Below, in pieces: positions 44,147-53,030 of a DNA stretch of 64,000 nt. The translations under genes were made by a program, and so were the position numbers. Each line of letters begins with the position of its first letter. Within the stretch, counting starts at the first letter, position 1. Source of the DNA: an uncultured Bacteroides sp. (GTDB lineage: Bacteria > Bacteroidota > Bacteroidia > Bacteroidales > Bacteroidaceae); contig CASENM010000051.1 in the NCBI GenBank assembly GCA_949289295.1, positions 62,001-126,000 on the forward strand, in the 5' to 3' direction. Under the pieces are notes generated by a model. That model was not told the DNA's origin. It saw only the letters and a list, made by a program, of their open reading frames with translations, and did no database searches.

Positions 44147-46492
44147 TTATTCCGTCTTCAGGTTCTCCACCGGATTCTCGCGGGTGGCCTTCAGGCTGAT
44201 GAGCCATACCGAGCCGAGGGAAATCAGGGTCACGGCGATGAAAGCCGCCAACGGAACCCACCACGGAAACGCACTCTCATAGGTCACGATACGGTCAATC
44301 TGGACGACTCCGAACACAGCCAAAGGCACGGCAAGCAACAGGCTCACCAGAATAGAGACCAGAGAGAAACGCATCAGACGCATGCGCTCGCCCGTCGAGC
44401 TGGAGCCGAACACCTTGCGGATAGCCATGTCACGCTTGCGCTGGGCGATGAAATAGATGCTCATCGCCGTCAGACCCAACAGGGAGATGAGCAGGGCGGC
44501 CCCGGTGAAGATGCCCATCAGACGGTTCATGCGGTAGAAGTCGGAATACAGATCCCTTAACTGCACGTCGTACCATTGTGAGTCGAAAGAGAAATCCTTG
44601 GCGGCTATCCTGAACAGGTCGTCCAGCTCCTTCTTGTAGGCTTTCAGGTCACCGCCCTGCACCTCCACTGACACGTCCCACGGGTAGATGCTGTCGGGGT
44701 GCTGGATCTGTATCTGGAGCGGATGGACGTCGTTGTCTATCAGGTCGCGCCGGATCCGGAAGTCCTTGAATACGCCCGCTATCTGTATCTGCCCGTAATT
44801 GTCGCTCGTGAAATGATCCGTGGCCCCGATGGTGGCCAGCGTCTTCATCGCGCCTTCGCTCATGAAGAGATTGTTGCCTCCCATCGGTGTGTGGCGGTCG
44901 TCGACAATCCGAATGTGATAGATGTCGAGGAAAGCCGAATCGACGATAAAGGTCTGGAAACTCATCTCCAGCGTGCTGTCGGCCGAAGGGATGTAGGTCG
45001 TGTTGTTGTTTCCTCCGTTCAGCGGCAGTCCGCACGAAAACGACACGTTCTTCACGAAAGGCAGTTTCATGGCCTCCTCGCGGAAAACCTGCAGGTCCTT
45101 CTGCTCGCCTATCGACGGATAGGTCAGCACATTGCCGAACTCATAGCCCAACGGCGCGTGCGCGATACGGTAGATCTGCACGGAGAGATAGGCCGAACAG
45201 GTGAGCAGAGCGATGGTCAGTCCGCTCTGCACGATGTGGAGCGTGCGGAGGTAGACGGCCTTCGTCTTGCGCCGGAACGTTCCCTTCACCACGTCCATGG
45301 GATTATAGTTTGAAAGCACCGTGGCGGGGACGAAACCCGAAAGAAAGGCCAGCAGCAGGATGAACACGATATACACGGCGGCGGTCACCGCATCAAGGTC
45401 GCCCACCAAGTCGATCTTGGCATTGAGCAGCTCAATGGCGGTAGGCTCGGCAGCCTTGGCCAGAATGAATCCGATGACGAACGAAACGAACGTGAGCAGC
45501 AGTGACTCCACGATCAGCCGCCAGAAAATGCTCCGGCGCGACGAACCGAGCAGGCGGCGTGTGGCCATCTCCTTGGCCCGATAGCTGGTCTGCGCCACGC
45601 TCATGCTGATGTAGTTCAGCACGGCCATCAGGAGAATGAGCACGCCCACGGTGATGAAGATCACCACCAGCTTGAAGTCATACTGGTTCAAGGACATCGT
45701 AGCTGGTATATCGGAGAAATAGAAGTCGTGCCAGGGGATAAACTGCAGCTGCTTGTACGAGTCACTGTTCTTGTATATCCAGAAGAACTCCCTCAGGTAG
45801 TCCATCACATCGTCCGCCTTCCGGTTCAGGTCGGTGCCCGGAGCGGAACGGAAGAAAAGCACGGAGCCTGCGGCGTTGTTCATATGTGTACACTCGATCG
45901 AGCAGCCCCAGTTGATGTACTTCATGTTCTCGAAGGGGATGAACGCCTCGATGTCGGAAGGGATGACGGAGTTGTCGATGTCCTCGATGATTCCGGTCAC
46001 GGTAAACGTCCCCTTGTCGCAGGGAATCACCGTGAGCGTTTTCCCCAAGGCGTGCTCCGTGCCGAACAGACGGACGGCAGCCGAACGGGTGAGCACGATG
46101 CTGTTGTTGTCGGTCAGCAGATTCCTGCGGTCGCCCTCCAGCAGAGGGAAGCGGAAAAACTCGAAAAAGTTTTTCTTCACCGAGGCCCCCAGCAGCTGCA
46201 CGGGCTTGTCGCCGGTCTGCACATAAGGGTTCGAGATGCTCAGGGCGCACCAGTCCTCTATCTCGGGATAGCGGCTCTGCAGGCGGTCGCCCAGATTATA
46301 ATGTCCTCCCGCCCAATATTCGTTGGCCATCACCGAGATACGGTCGGCATCGGGCAGGTCCTTGTCCACGGTGAGCTGTCGCGTCACCATATTCGCGATA
46401 AGGAGCACGAACATCAGCGAGATGCTCAGGCCGGCCACGTTGACCAGCGTAAAGAGCTTGTTGCGCTCCAGAAAGGTAAAATAAGTTTTCAT
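44147..46492 (-). CDS. MacB-like ABC permease 1 of the efflux cluster
   Basis: 781 residues. N-terminal helix KLFTLVNVAGLSISLMFVLLI, middle helices near 280-400 with SVAQTSYRAKEMATRRLLGSS, and C-terminal ALLISLLGLTAMSIYFIAQRKRD (in part) followed by MAIRKVFGSSS. It ends NPVENLKTE. It differs more from the other two permeases than they do from each other. ATG 46492 (MKTYFTFLERN) is chosen over an earlier alternative codon at 46504. It is first of the three permeases, 39 bases after the GIN-domain lipoprotein gene. Confidence 0.88.
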   Translation of the reverse strand: MKTYFTFLERNKLFTLVNVAGLSISLMFVLLIANMVTRQLTVDKDLPDADRISVMANEYWAGGHYNLGDRLQSRYPEIEDWCALSISNPYVQTGDKPVQLLGASVKKNFFEFFRFPLLEGDRRNLLTDNNSIVLTRSAAVRLFGTEHALGKTLTVIPCDKGTFTVTGIIEDIDNSVIPSDIEAFIPFENMKYINWGCSIECTHMNNAAGSVLFFRSAPGTDLNRKADDVMDYLREFFWIYKNSDSYKQLQFIPWHDFYFSDIPATMSLNQYDFKLVVIFITVGVLILLMAVLNYISMSVAQTSYRAKEMATRRLLGSSRRSIFWRLIVESLLLTFVSFVIGFILAKAAEPTAIELLNAKIDLVGDLDAVTAAVYIVFILLLAFLSGFVPATVLSNYNPMDVVKGTFRRKTKAVYLRTLHIVQSGLTIALLTCSAYLSVQIYRIAHAPLGYEFGNVLTYPSIGEQKDLQVFREEAMKLPFVKNVSFSCGLPLNGGNNNTTYIPSADSTLEMSFQTFIVDSAFLDIYHIRIVDDRHTPMGGNNLFMSEGAMKTLATIGATDHFTSDNYGQIQIAGVFKDFRIRRDLIDNDVHPLQIQIQHPDSIYPWDVSVEVQGGDLKAYKKELDDLFRIAAKDFSFDSQWYDVQLRDLYSDFYRMNRLMGIFTGAALLISLLGLTAMSIYFIAQRKRDMAIRKVFGSSSTGERMRLMRFSLVSILVSLLLAVPLAVFGVVQIDRIVTYESAFPWWVPLAAFIAVTLISLGSVWLISLKATRENPVENLKTE

Positions 46493-46531
46493 GTTGACAG
46501 TCAATAATTGATAATGAATAACGGACAGTGA

Positions 46532-47131
46532 CTATTCCCCCACTTTCAGGTTACGCACGTTGCAGCTTCCTACGCCGCTCCTGCTGATCTTGCTGTTTCC
46601 GGCCCGGCCGCTCAGCGTCACACTGCCCACTCCGTCCACCTCAGCCTCCAGCATGTCACAATCCACGTGCAGGGACGCGTCTCCCACTCCGTCAAAATCC
46701 AGCGTCAGGTTGCGGCAATGCAGGTCGTCCACACTGAGAGTCCCTACGGCATCCACATCAAAGCGGATGTCGTCCGCATCCAGACGGTCCTTGCAACGGA
46801 ACGAGCCTACTCCGTTGAACGAGACCGCTTCCAGTTCGGGAGCCGAAATGTAGATGGTCAGTCCCTTGTTCGATTTCCTGACCTTACGCTGGCTGACCAC
46901 AAGCGTGCCGTCCTCCACCTCGGCCGAAGTGGCCTTCACCAGATTCTCGTCGCCTTCCATCCGGAACGCATACGCATCAGCCTGCGTGAAACATACCGAC
47001 GCCACCCCGTTGATATCGATCGAGCGGAACCCTTCCACCCGGCGCTCTTCTGTCACTCTGTTTCCGGCCAGGCACGACACCAGGCTTCCCATTCCCAAAA
47101 GCACTATTGACATTAAAATGAATCTTCTCAT
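46532..47131 (-). CDS. GIN-domain (DUF2807) lipoprotein
   Basis: 199 residues. The signal peptide ends in lipobox LVSC, then a right-handed beta-helix-like GIN domain follows: GFRSIDINGVASVCFTQ, the repeated GVG turns (FNGVGSF, FDGVGDASL, VDGVGSV, RSGVGSC) and many short strands. It is a cell-envelope protein, sometimes called a head domain of adhesin type, with no established activity. Its place between the adaptor and the permease genes suggests an accessory role at the cell envelope. The frame is open upstream; ATG 47131 begins the signal peptide. Confidence 0.85.
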   Translation of the reverse strand: MRRFILMSIVLLGMGSLVSCLAGNRVTEERRVEGFRSIDINGVASVCFTQADAYAFRMEGDENLVKATSAEVEDGTLVVSQRKVRKSNKGLTIYISAPELEAVSFNGVGSFRCKDRLDADDIRFDVDAVGTLSVDDLHCRNLTLDFDGVGDASLHVDCDMLEAEVDGVGSVTLSGRAGNSKISRSGVGSCNVRNLKVGE

Positions 47132-47190
47132 AACCGTATTGAATTTATATGTTTTTATATCCTTATTTTTTCTCTCCGGAAGGCTCCGGA

Positions 47191-47252
47191 AAAACGTCAA
47201 GGCGTTTTGATCAAAACGTAAGGACGTTTTCGGTAAAACGTCAAGGCGTTTT
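47191..47252. repeat. 22-nt-period mini-hairpin repeat, variant form, three units
   Basis: Three 18-nt units at 47191, 47213 and 47235 read AAAACGTCAAGGCGTTTT, AAAACGTAAGGACGTTTT and again the first. The stem ends AAAACG/CGTTTT match the other three sites, but the loop differs. Spacers are 4 nt. They lie between the adaptor gene's stop and the GIN lipoprotein gene in the same operon. Confidence 0.8.
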
Positions 47253-47286
47253 TTCATTCCGGATCCCGTCTCTGGAAACCAACAAC

Positions 47287-48537
47287 TTATCTCAGTATCA
47301 AGACCTCATTGTCCTTATAGCTCTCGTAGCCCGACACGATGACGCGCTCGCCTTTCTCCAGCCCCTCAACCACTTCATAATACTGGGGGTTCTGGCGACC
47401 GATGCGTATTTTACGGCGATAGGCCTTCTTCCCGTCCTTGTCGACCACGAAGATCCAGTTTCCGCCCGTCACCTGGAAGAAAGTGCCCTTCGGGATGAGC
47501 ACGCTCTGGGTAGGCTCGCCCAACTGGAGGTCGATATAATACGTCTGTCCGCTGCGGATGTTCTCGGGGCGTGTACCCTGGAAGATGAAGTCGGTGCGGA
47601 AACGTCCGTCGCGCACTTCAGGATAGACCTTGCGCACTTTCAGGTTGAACTGCGACCCCTGACGCTCGAAAGTGGCGGGAAGTCCGTTGGTCACCCGGTC
47701 GATATAGTGCTCGTCAATCATCGCCTCGATCTTGAAATCCGAGAGATCATTGATCTGGCCCACCATCTGGCCCGCGGTGATGTTCTGTCCCAGCTCTGCG
47801 TCGAGCAGACCCAGTTCCCCGTCAATCGGGGCGCGCACTTCCAGTTTGTCCTTCCGCTCGCGGATCAGCAGCACGTTCTGGCGCATGTTCTGAAGATTCT
47901 CCTCCATCTGGTCCATCTGGATGGTACGGTAGATGGAGTCCTGCACCAGCCGCTCCGTAACCAGTCCGTGCTTTTTCAGCGATACCTCATAATCCTCCTT
48001 GGCCTGGAGATACTCCTCGCGGCTGATGAGACGTTCCTTGTAAAGACGCTCATACTGGCGGTAAGTGCGCTGCTTGCGCCGGGTGTCGATGTCGAGCTGC
48101 ACCTTCTCGGTCTCGTTGTTCAGCTTGTCCTGCTGCATGGTGACCTGCGTGTTGCGGAGCAGGTTCTGCTTCTCGGCCAGTTCCGACTCGGCGTTCAGAA
48201 TCTGCAGGTCGAGGTTCGAGTTGCTCAGGCGGAGAATCACGTCGCCCTTCTTCACGTGCGCGCCTTCCTCCACCACTTTCTCCTGCACGATACCGCCCTC
48301 TTCGGGACTGAGCTGCACGACAGAGATGGGCTGCACCTGCCCGTTTACCCGGATATAGTCGTTGAACTCTCCGTACGTCACATCGGCAATGTTCAGTGAG
48401 CGTCCGTCCACCTTGAGCGTAGACGCGTGGTTGCCGAACACAATCCAAAGCAGCAGTGCCAGTACGATGCCTCCTCCCACGATATAGGGGATGTGCTGCT
48501 TCTTGATTCCTTTTTTCTTTTCCAGTTGAATATCCAT
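47287..48537 (-). CDS. HlyD/MacA-type periplasmic adaptor (membrane fusion protein)
   Basis: 416 residues: one N-terminal membrane helix (IPYIVGGGIVLALLLWIVFG), a lipoyl-like half (VVQLSPEEGGIVQEKVVEEGAHVKKGD, in part), a long coiled-coil hairpin (about 100-230), the second lipoyl half (LEVRAPIDGELGLLD), then a beta-barrel domain and the membrane-proximal domain ending in VSGYESYKDNEVLILR. It would link the inner-membrane permeases to TolC. It lies between the TolC-type and GIN lipoprotein genes on one strand. Confidence 0.92.
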   Translation of the reverse strand: MDIQLEKKKGIKKQHIPYIVGGGIVLALLLWIVFGNHASTLKVDGRSLNIADVTYGEFNDYIRVNGQVQPISVVQLSPEEGGIVQEKVVEEGAHVKKGDVILRLSNSNLDLQILNAESELAEKQNLLRNTQVTMQQDKLNNETEKVQLDIDTRRKQRTYRQYERLYKERLISREEYLQAKEDYEVSLKKHGLVTERLVQDSIYRTIQMDQMEENLQNMRQNVLLIRERKDKLEVRAPIDGELGLLDAELGQNITAGQMVGQINDLSDFKIEAMIDEHYIDRVTNGLPATFERQGSQFNLKVRKVYPEVRDGRFRTDFIFQGTRPENIRSGQTYYIDLQLGEPTQSVLIPKGTFFQVTGGNWIFVVDKDGKKAYRRKIRIGRQNPQYYEVVEGLEKGERVIVSGYESYKDNEVLILR

Positions 48538-48544
48538 GATGTCA

Positions 48545-48665
48545 GTTGATAGTTAACGGTTAATAATTAATAGTCGATAGTTAACAATTAATAGTTGATG
48601 ATTAATGCTTGTGGCAACAACGGCACAAAAACAGAATTATTAATTATTAACTATTAATTGTTCAT
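48545..48665. repeat. AT-rich TTAATAATTAATAG-type repeats between TolC and adaptor
   Basis: The 102-base gap and the last 26 bases of the TolC-type gene consist largely of TTAATTATTAAC words and reverse forms. The repeat extends into the coding region, which ends NNEQLIVNN, a tail that reads straight from the repeat. Confidence 0.6.
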
Positions 48666-50025
48666 TATTTATCACCGGTTTTCCCTTGTAGTAGTCCACA
48701 AGCCTGCATTTCAGCAGATAGGTGAGTTTGCTCTGCAGAAGAAGGGTCTCGCTTTCCAACAGTGTGGAAGCGTTGTGCTGCACATCGAGCGAGGACATCA
48801 GTCCCTCCTCGAACTTGCGGCGGGTCACGCGGTAGGCCACCGAATCGGACGCCACCTTTTTCTCCATCTGCAGGGTCTCTTTCAGATAGCCCTCCCGGTC
48901 GTGCACCGCCTGGAGCACCAGTTTCTGGAGTTCCGTTTTCTGCTCCTCATACTGCTCGCCCGCAATGCGGTAGTTGTTGCGCGCCTGGCGCATGCTCACC
49001 ACGCCTGAAAAGCGGTTGAAGAGCGGAATGCTCATGCTCAGGCCGAAATACTGTCCCAAGTTGTTGTCGAACTGCCGCCCGAAACGGTCGTATCCGCTTT
49101 TATGAAGTTCCTTATAATAGGACGAGGAGACTCCCGCGAAGAAAGAAATCTGGGGCAGGATGTTGGCCCACGACCCCTTGCGCTGCATGAGGGCGATACG
49201 CTTGTTCATCTCCGCCTGCCGCAGCGTGGGATTGACACTCAACGCAATGCTCACCACCTCCTCCGGACACTCCGCCGAAAGTTCCGCCAGTGAGATTGCC
49301 TCCGCATCGAGCAGACAGGTGTCGAGCGTCAGGGAATCCGCAGCCGGAAAGTTCATCTTCTGTTTCAGCACCAGCATGGCCGTAGTGAAAAGGTTGCGCT
49401 GGTGGGTCAGGTTATAGGCGTCGGTAGCCTGCTGGGCCTCCATCTGAGCCACATCGGCCATCCCCTTCAGTCCCAGCTCCTCCTGCCGGCGAGTCTTGTA
49501 GAGCAGTGAATCGCTCTCGGCCAGCTTTTTCCGCGCCAGACGCTCGGTACCGTAATAATAGAGCGCGTCGATATAGGCCTGGAAGGTCTCGAGAGCCGTG
49601 TTGTCCCGCGCCTCCTGAAGTGCGGCCTTTCCCAAAAGCACGGCGGCTTTCGCACGCCTCAGCTCGTTGACCAGACTCCCTCCGCGGAAAAGGGTGACCG
49701 AAGCCTCCAACGCATACGAGTTGTTGAATGTAGACACATTGTTGTAGGTGTTCGTCTCAGGATCGACCGAACGTCCGTAGTTATACTGCAGCCCTGTACT
49801 TCCGCTTATTCCCGGCAGAAAATTCCCGATGGCCTGCAGGCGGTCGAGTTCATAATTCTTCTTCTCCAGCTGACGTTGTCTCACCGTATGGTTATGGTCG
49901 ACGGCATACGCCATACACCGGTCGATGCTCCACACTTCCTGAGCGGGAGCGTGGAGCGCGATGCAACCGGCTATCGCCATGCAAAAGACTTTCATGTGGT
50001 TTGTTGCGTTCATCATCAAATTCAT
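48640..50025 (-). CDS. TolC-family outer-membrane efflux protein
   Basis: 461 residues with signal peptide (MKVFCMAIAGCIALHAPAQ, from residue 11) and two OEP repeats: SIDRCMAYAVDHNHTVRQ and LEKKNYELDRLQAIGNFLPGI, then NPTLRQAEMNKRIALMQRKG and LPQISFFAGVSSSYY. Such proteins form the trimeric outer-membrane channel of tripartite pumps. The start is 50025 or one of three later ATGs; 49995 fits the signal peptide best. A sigma54-type promoter ends 23 bases upstream of 50025. The C-terminal tail is repeat-derived. Confidence 0.9.
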   Translation of the reverse strand: MNLMMNATNHMKVFCMAIAGCIALHAPAQEVWSIDRCMAYAVDHNHTVRQRQLEKKNYELDRLQAIGNFLPGISGSTGLQYNYGRSVDPETNTYNNVSTFNNSYALEASVTLFRGGSLVNELRRAKAAVLLGKAALQEARDNTALETFQAYIDALYYYGTERLARKKLAESDSLLYKTRRQEELGLKGMADVAQMEAQQATDAYNLTHQRNLFTTAMLVLKQKMNFPAADSLTLDTCLLDAEAISLAELSAECPEEVVSIALSVNPTLRQAEMNKRIALMQRKGSWANILPQISFFAGVSSSYYKELHKSGYDRFGRQFDNNLGQYFGLSMSIPLFNRFSGVVSMRQARNNYRIAGEQYEEQKTELQKLVLQAVHDREGYLKETLQMEKKVASDSVAYRVTRRKFEEGLMSSLDVQHNASTLLESETLLLQSKLTYLLKCRLVDYYKGKPVINNEQLIVNN

Positions 50026-50047
50026 TTTTGTTCTTGCCTACCGACAA

Positions 50048-50062
50048 TCAAAATCCATGCCA
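50048..50062 (-). promoter_or_regulatory. Sigma54 (RpoN)-type -24/-12 promoter
   Basis: The minus strand reads TGGCATGGATTTTGA, with the -24 GG and spacing of the sigma54 consensus and a weaker -12 part. It drives the TolC operon. It is 13 of 15 identical to the element at 10089-10103. Confidence 0.7.
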
Positions 50063-50116
50063 AACGCCTAACTTGTTTATTTTCAGAAGCAATCAAGAAA
50101 CGTCACGCCCGGAAAG

Positions 50117-50155
50117 TGTCAAAAATTTATACACCCGGTGTCAAATTATTTGTCA
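50117..50155. promoter_or_regulatory. Two tandem 17-bp dyads, likely NtrC-type activator sites
   Basis: TGTCAAAAATTTATACA (50117-50133) and TGTCAAATTATTTGTCA (50139-50155) are separated by 5 bp; the second is an almost perfect palindrome. They start 55 bases from the end of the sigma54 element, just as at 10158-10196. They also lie 71-109 bases upstream of the NtrC-type gene at 50226, so autoregulation is possible. Confidence 0.75.
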
Positions 50156-50225
50156 CCCTTTCCGTTTGAGAGGGTCTCTTTTTTCCATAAATTTGCAACG
50201 GCAAAACAAAAAAACGACACACAGA

Positions 50226-51596
50226 ATGGCAAAACAAGGAACCCTGCTGGTTGTGGATGACAACCAGAATATACTGACCTCTCTTCATTATCTGTTGGGC
50301 GAACACTTCAACCGGGTACTGACACTCCACTCGCCGGTCACCCTCCCCACCCTGCTCCAGAAAGAACCGATCGACCTCATCCTGCTCGACATGAACTTTT
50401 CGTCGGGCATCAACAGCGGCAATGAGGGGCTTTACTGGCTGCGTGAGATCAAGCGCATGCGTCCGCAGATGCCGGTCGTGCTGTTCACGGCATACGCTGA
50501 CATCAATCTGGCCGTAACGGGACTGAAAGACGGGGCGACAGACTTTGTGGTGAAGCCTTGGGACAACACGAGACTGGTGCAGACCCTGCTGGAAGCTTAT
50601 CAGAAAGGAAAGGGAAAGGAAAAGAAGAAAACGGCCGCGACTCCCGTCCGGGAACAGGGACCCATGTATTGGGGAAATTCCGAAGCCATCCGCCCGCTCA
50701 AGATTCTGGTGAAAAAGGTCAGCACCACCGATGCCAACATCCTCATCACCGGCGAGAACGGTACGGGCAAGGACATGCTGGCCCGCGAAATACACCGCCT
50801 CTCCAACCGGAGCGGAGGTCCGATGGTGACGGTGGACATGGGAGCCATCACGGAATCGCTCTTCGAGAGCGAGCTGTTCGGCCATGTGAAAGGGTCGTTC
50901 ACCGATGCGCACACCGACCGGGAGGGACGTTTTGAAGCCGCCAACGGAGGCACCCTGTTTCTCGATGAAATAGCCAACCTGCCCTACCACCTGCAGGCCA
51001 AGCTGCTCACCGCCATCCAGAAACGGAGCTTCGTGAGAGTGGGAAGCAACCAGCCCCAACCCACCGACATCCGCCTGATCTGTGCCACCAACCGCAACCT
51101 CGACGAAATGGTGCGCCGGGGAGAGTTCCGTGAAGACCTGCTCTACCGCATCAACACCATCCACCTCCATATTCCCTCCCTGCGGGAACGTCGTGAGGAC
51201 ATCCTGCCCCTGGCCCGCCTGTTTCTGGAACAATACAACACGCAATACGGACGCAACCTGCAGCGCTTCAGCCCCGATGCCGAGAAACGCCTTCTTGCCT
51301 GTCCCTGGTACGGTAATATCCGCGAACTGCAGCACACCGTGGAAAAGGCGGTGATCCTTTCCGACGGAGAGGAACTGACAGCCGACACCCTGCAAATTTC
51401 AGACTCCCCACATCCCTCCGGAGAAAACGCTCCCCACCCACAGGAAGAAGAGGAAATGAAGACAATCGATGAAATGGAACGTACGCTCATCACGAAAGCC
51501 ATCGCCAAATGCAACGGCAACCTCTCACAAGCCGCCACATTGCTTGGCGTGACCCGGCAGACCCTGTACAACAAAATGAAACGCTATGGCATTTAG
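50226..51596 (+). CDS. NtrC-type sigma54-dependent response regulator
   Basis: 456 residues. The receiver domain (1-120) has phospho-acceptor Asp55 in LILLDMNFS, Asp11/Asp12, Thr88 and Lys110. The AAA+ domain has Walker A GENGTGKD (176-183), Walker B TLFLDE (about 243-248) and arginine-finger region FREDLLYRIN. The sigma54-contact loop reads GSFTDA (223-228) where GAFTGA is the norm; GAFTDA-like variants are common in Bacteroidetes. A Fis-type helix-turn-helix (NGNLSQAATLLGVTRQTLYNK, in part) closes it. It overlaps the histidine kinase gene by 11 bases and is divergent from the efflux operon, its most likely target. Confidence 0.95.
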   Translation: MAKQGTLLVVDDNQNILTSLHYLLGEHFNRVLTLHSPVTLPTLLQKEPIDLILLDMNFSSGINSGNEGLYWLREIKRMRPQMPVVLFTAYADINLAVTGLKDGATDFVVKPWDNTRLVQTLLEAYQKGKGKEKKKTAATPVREQGPMYWGNSEAIRPLKILVKKVSTTDANILITGENGTGKDMLAREIHRLSNRSGGPMVTVDMGAITESLFESELFGHVKGSFTDAHTDREGRFEAANGGTLFLDEIANLPYHLQAKLLTAIQKRSFVRVGSNQPQPTDIRLICATNRNLDEMVRRGEFREDLLYRINTIHLHIPSLRERREDILPLARLFLEQYNTQYGRNLQRFSPDAEKRLLACPWYGNIRELQHTVEKAVILSDGEELTADTLQISDSPHPSGENAPHPQEEEEMKTIDEMERTLITKAIAKCNGNLSQAATLLGVTRQTLYNKMKRYGI

Positions 51597-52890
51597 ATAC
51601 ATCTGCACTTCGCTCACGCGCACCGTCCTGCTGATAGGTGGCATTGCCGTTCTCACTCTGGGACTCCATACGATGACCGTACAATACATCATCACCGGAG
51701 CCATATTGTGCGGACTGGCAGCCTGTATCTTCTGGATCATGCAACGGCAGCTGAAGGAAAGAAGCTGGCTCATGCTTGAAGCCATCCGCAACCGCGACTA
51801 CTCCTTCCGTCTGCCCATGCGCGGACTGGCCGGCGGCGAGCGGGTGCTTCAGGACACGCTCAACCGGTTCGGGGCCATGATGGCCGAACAAAAACAGCTG
51901 ATGGAACAAAGGGAACATTTCTACGGACAGATACTCGCGGGGGTGAGCACAGGCATCATCGTGCTGAAGGAAGATTTCTCGATCATGCAGACCAACCCTG
52001 CCGCGGCCAAGCTGCTGGGACTTCCGGCACTGGGCACACTCGACCAGCTGGAACGTTACGGGAAAGAAGTGCCCCAGCGTCTGCGCGACCTGCATTCCGG
52101 CGAGCGGTGCAACCTCCACCTGTCCACACAAAAAGGAGAAATCCAGCTCGCCGTACGGGCCTCGGTCATGCAGCTGGGCAACCATCAGGTACGCATCCTG
52201 ACACTGAACGACATCCGAAGTGAGATGGACAGCAAGGAACTTGACTCATGGATCAAGCTGACCCGCGTGCTGACCCACGAAATCATGAACTCCATCGCCC
52301 CCATCTCGTCACTGAGCGAGACCTTCATGCACCGCGACGACGTAAGACAGTCATCGCTTTACGAAGGCATCCGTGCCATCCACGACACCTCGGCGGGACT
52401 GATCTCGTTTGTAGACAGCTACCGGAAATTCTCATCGCTCCAGAAACCCTCGCCCGAGCCTTTCTACGTCAAGGAACTGACGGCACAGATAGAAAATCTG
52501 CACCTTATTCCACCACACATCGCCTTCACCCAGCTCATCGAGCCTTCGGACCTGATGCTTTATGCCGACCCGAACCTGATACGCCAGGTACTGATCAACC
52601 TGATAAAAAACGCGGTGCAGGCCATCGGTCCGGAAAGCGGACGCATCCACATCCGCGCCTATTCGTCGGCCGACGAGCATGTGTTCATTTACGTGAGCAA
52701 CAACGGCCCCTCCATACCCGAGACCGAGGCCGAAGAAATATTCGTGCCCTTCTTCACTACCAAGAAAGACGGCAGCGGCATCGGCCTGTCCCTGTCGCGT
52801 CAGATCATGAAACTCTCCGGAGGAACCATCACGCTGCTCAGAGCCGGCACAAACGGCTGGAACACCACTTTCGTGCTGGAGTTTGAATGA
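51586..52890 (+). CDS. Sensor histidine kinase partnered with the NtrC-type regulator
   Basis: 434 residues. Two membrane helices (about 13-30 and 34-51) leave almost no periplasmic loop. A HAMP-like linker, a PAS-like domain (about 105-205), the phospho-acceptor H-box with His231 in VLTHEIMNSIAPI, and an HATPase domain with NLIKNAVQAIG, GSGIGLSLSRQIMK follow. The lack of an external sensor domain suggests that it senses the membrane or a cytosolic signal. It overlaps the response regulator and would phosphorylate it. Confidence 0.93.
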   Translation: MAFRYICTSLTRTVLLIGGIAVLTLGLHTMTVQYIITGAILCGLAACIFWIMQRQLKERSWLMLEAIRNRDYSFRLPMRGLAGGERVLQDTLNRFGAMMAEQKQLMEQREHFYGQILAGVSTGIIVLKEDFSIMQTNPAAAKLLGLPALGTLDQLERYGKEVPQRLRDLHSGERCNLHLSTQKGEIQLAVRASVMQLGNHQVRILTLNDIRSEMDSKELDSWIKLTRVLTHEIMNSIAPISSLSETFMHRDDVRQSSLYEGIRAIHDTSAGLISFVDSYRKFSSLQKPSPEPFYVKELTAQIENLHLIPPHIAFTQLIEPSDLMLYADPNLIRQVLINLIKNAVQAIGPESGRIHIRAYSSADEHVFIYVSNNGPSIPETEAEEIFVPFFTTKKDGSGIGLSLSRQIMKLSGGTITLLRAGTNGWNTTFVLEFE

Positions 52891-53030
52891 TGGTGGAAAA
52901 ATACCCCTGTGATTTCACAATTCCCTAGAAATAAGGAGACTTTGAGACACGCAAAACAAAAACCCCTTCAAGTCTTGTGCGACATTCCAGAAAAATCATT
53001 ACTTTTGGGAAACCTAAAAAACATATCATC

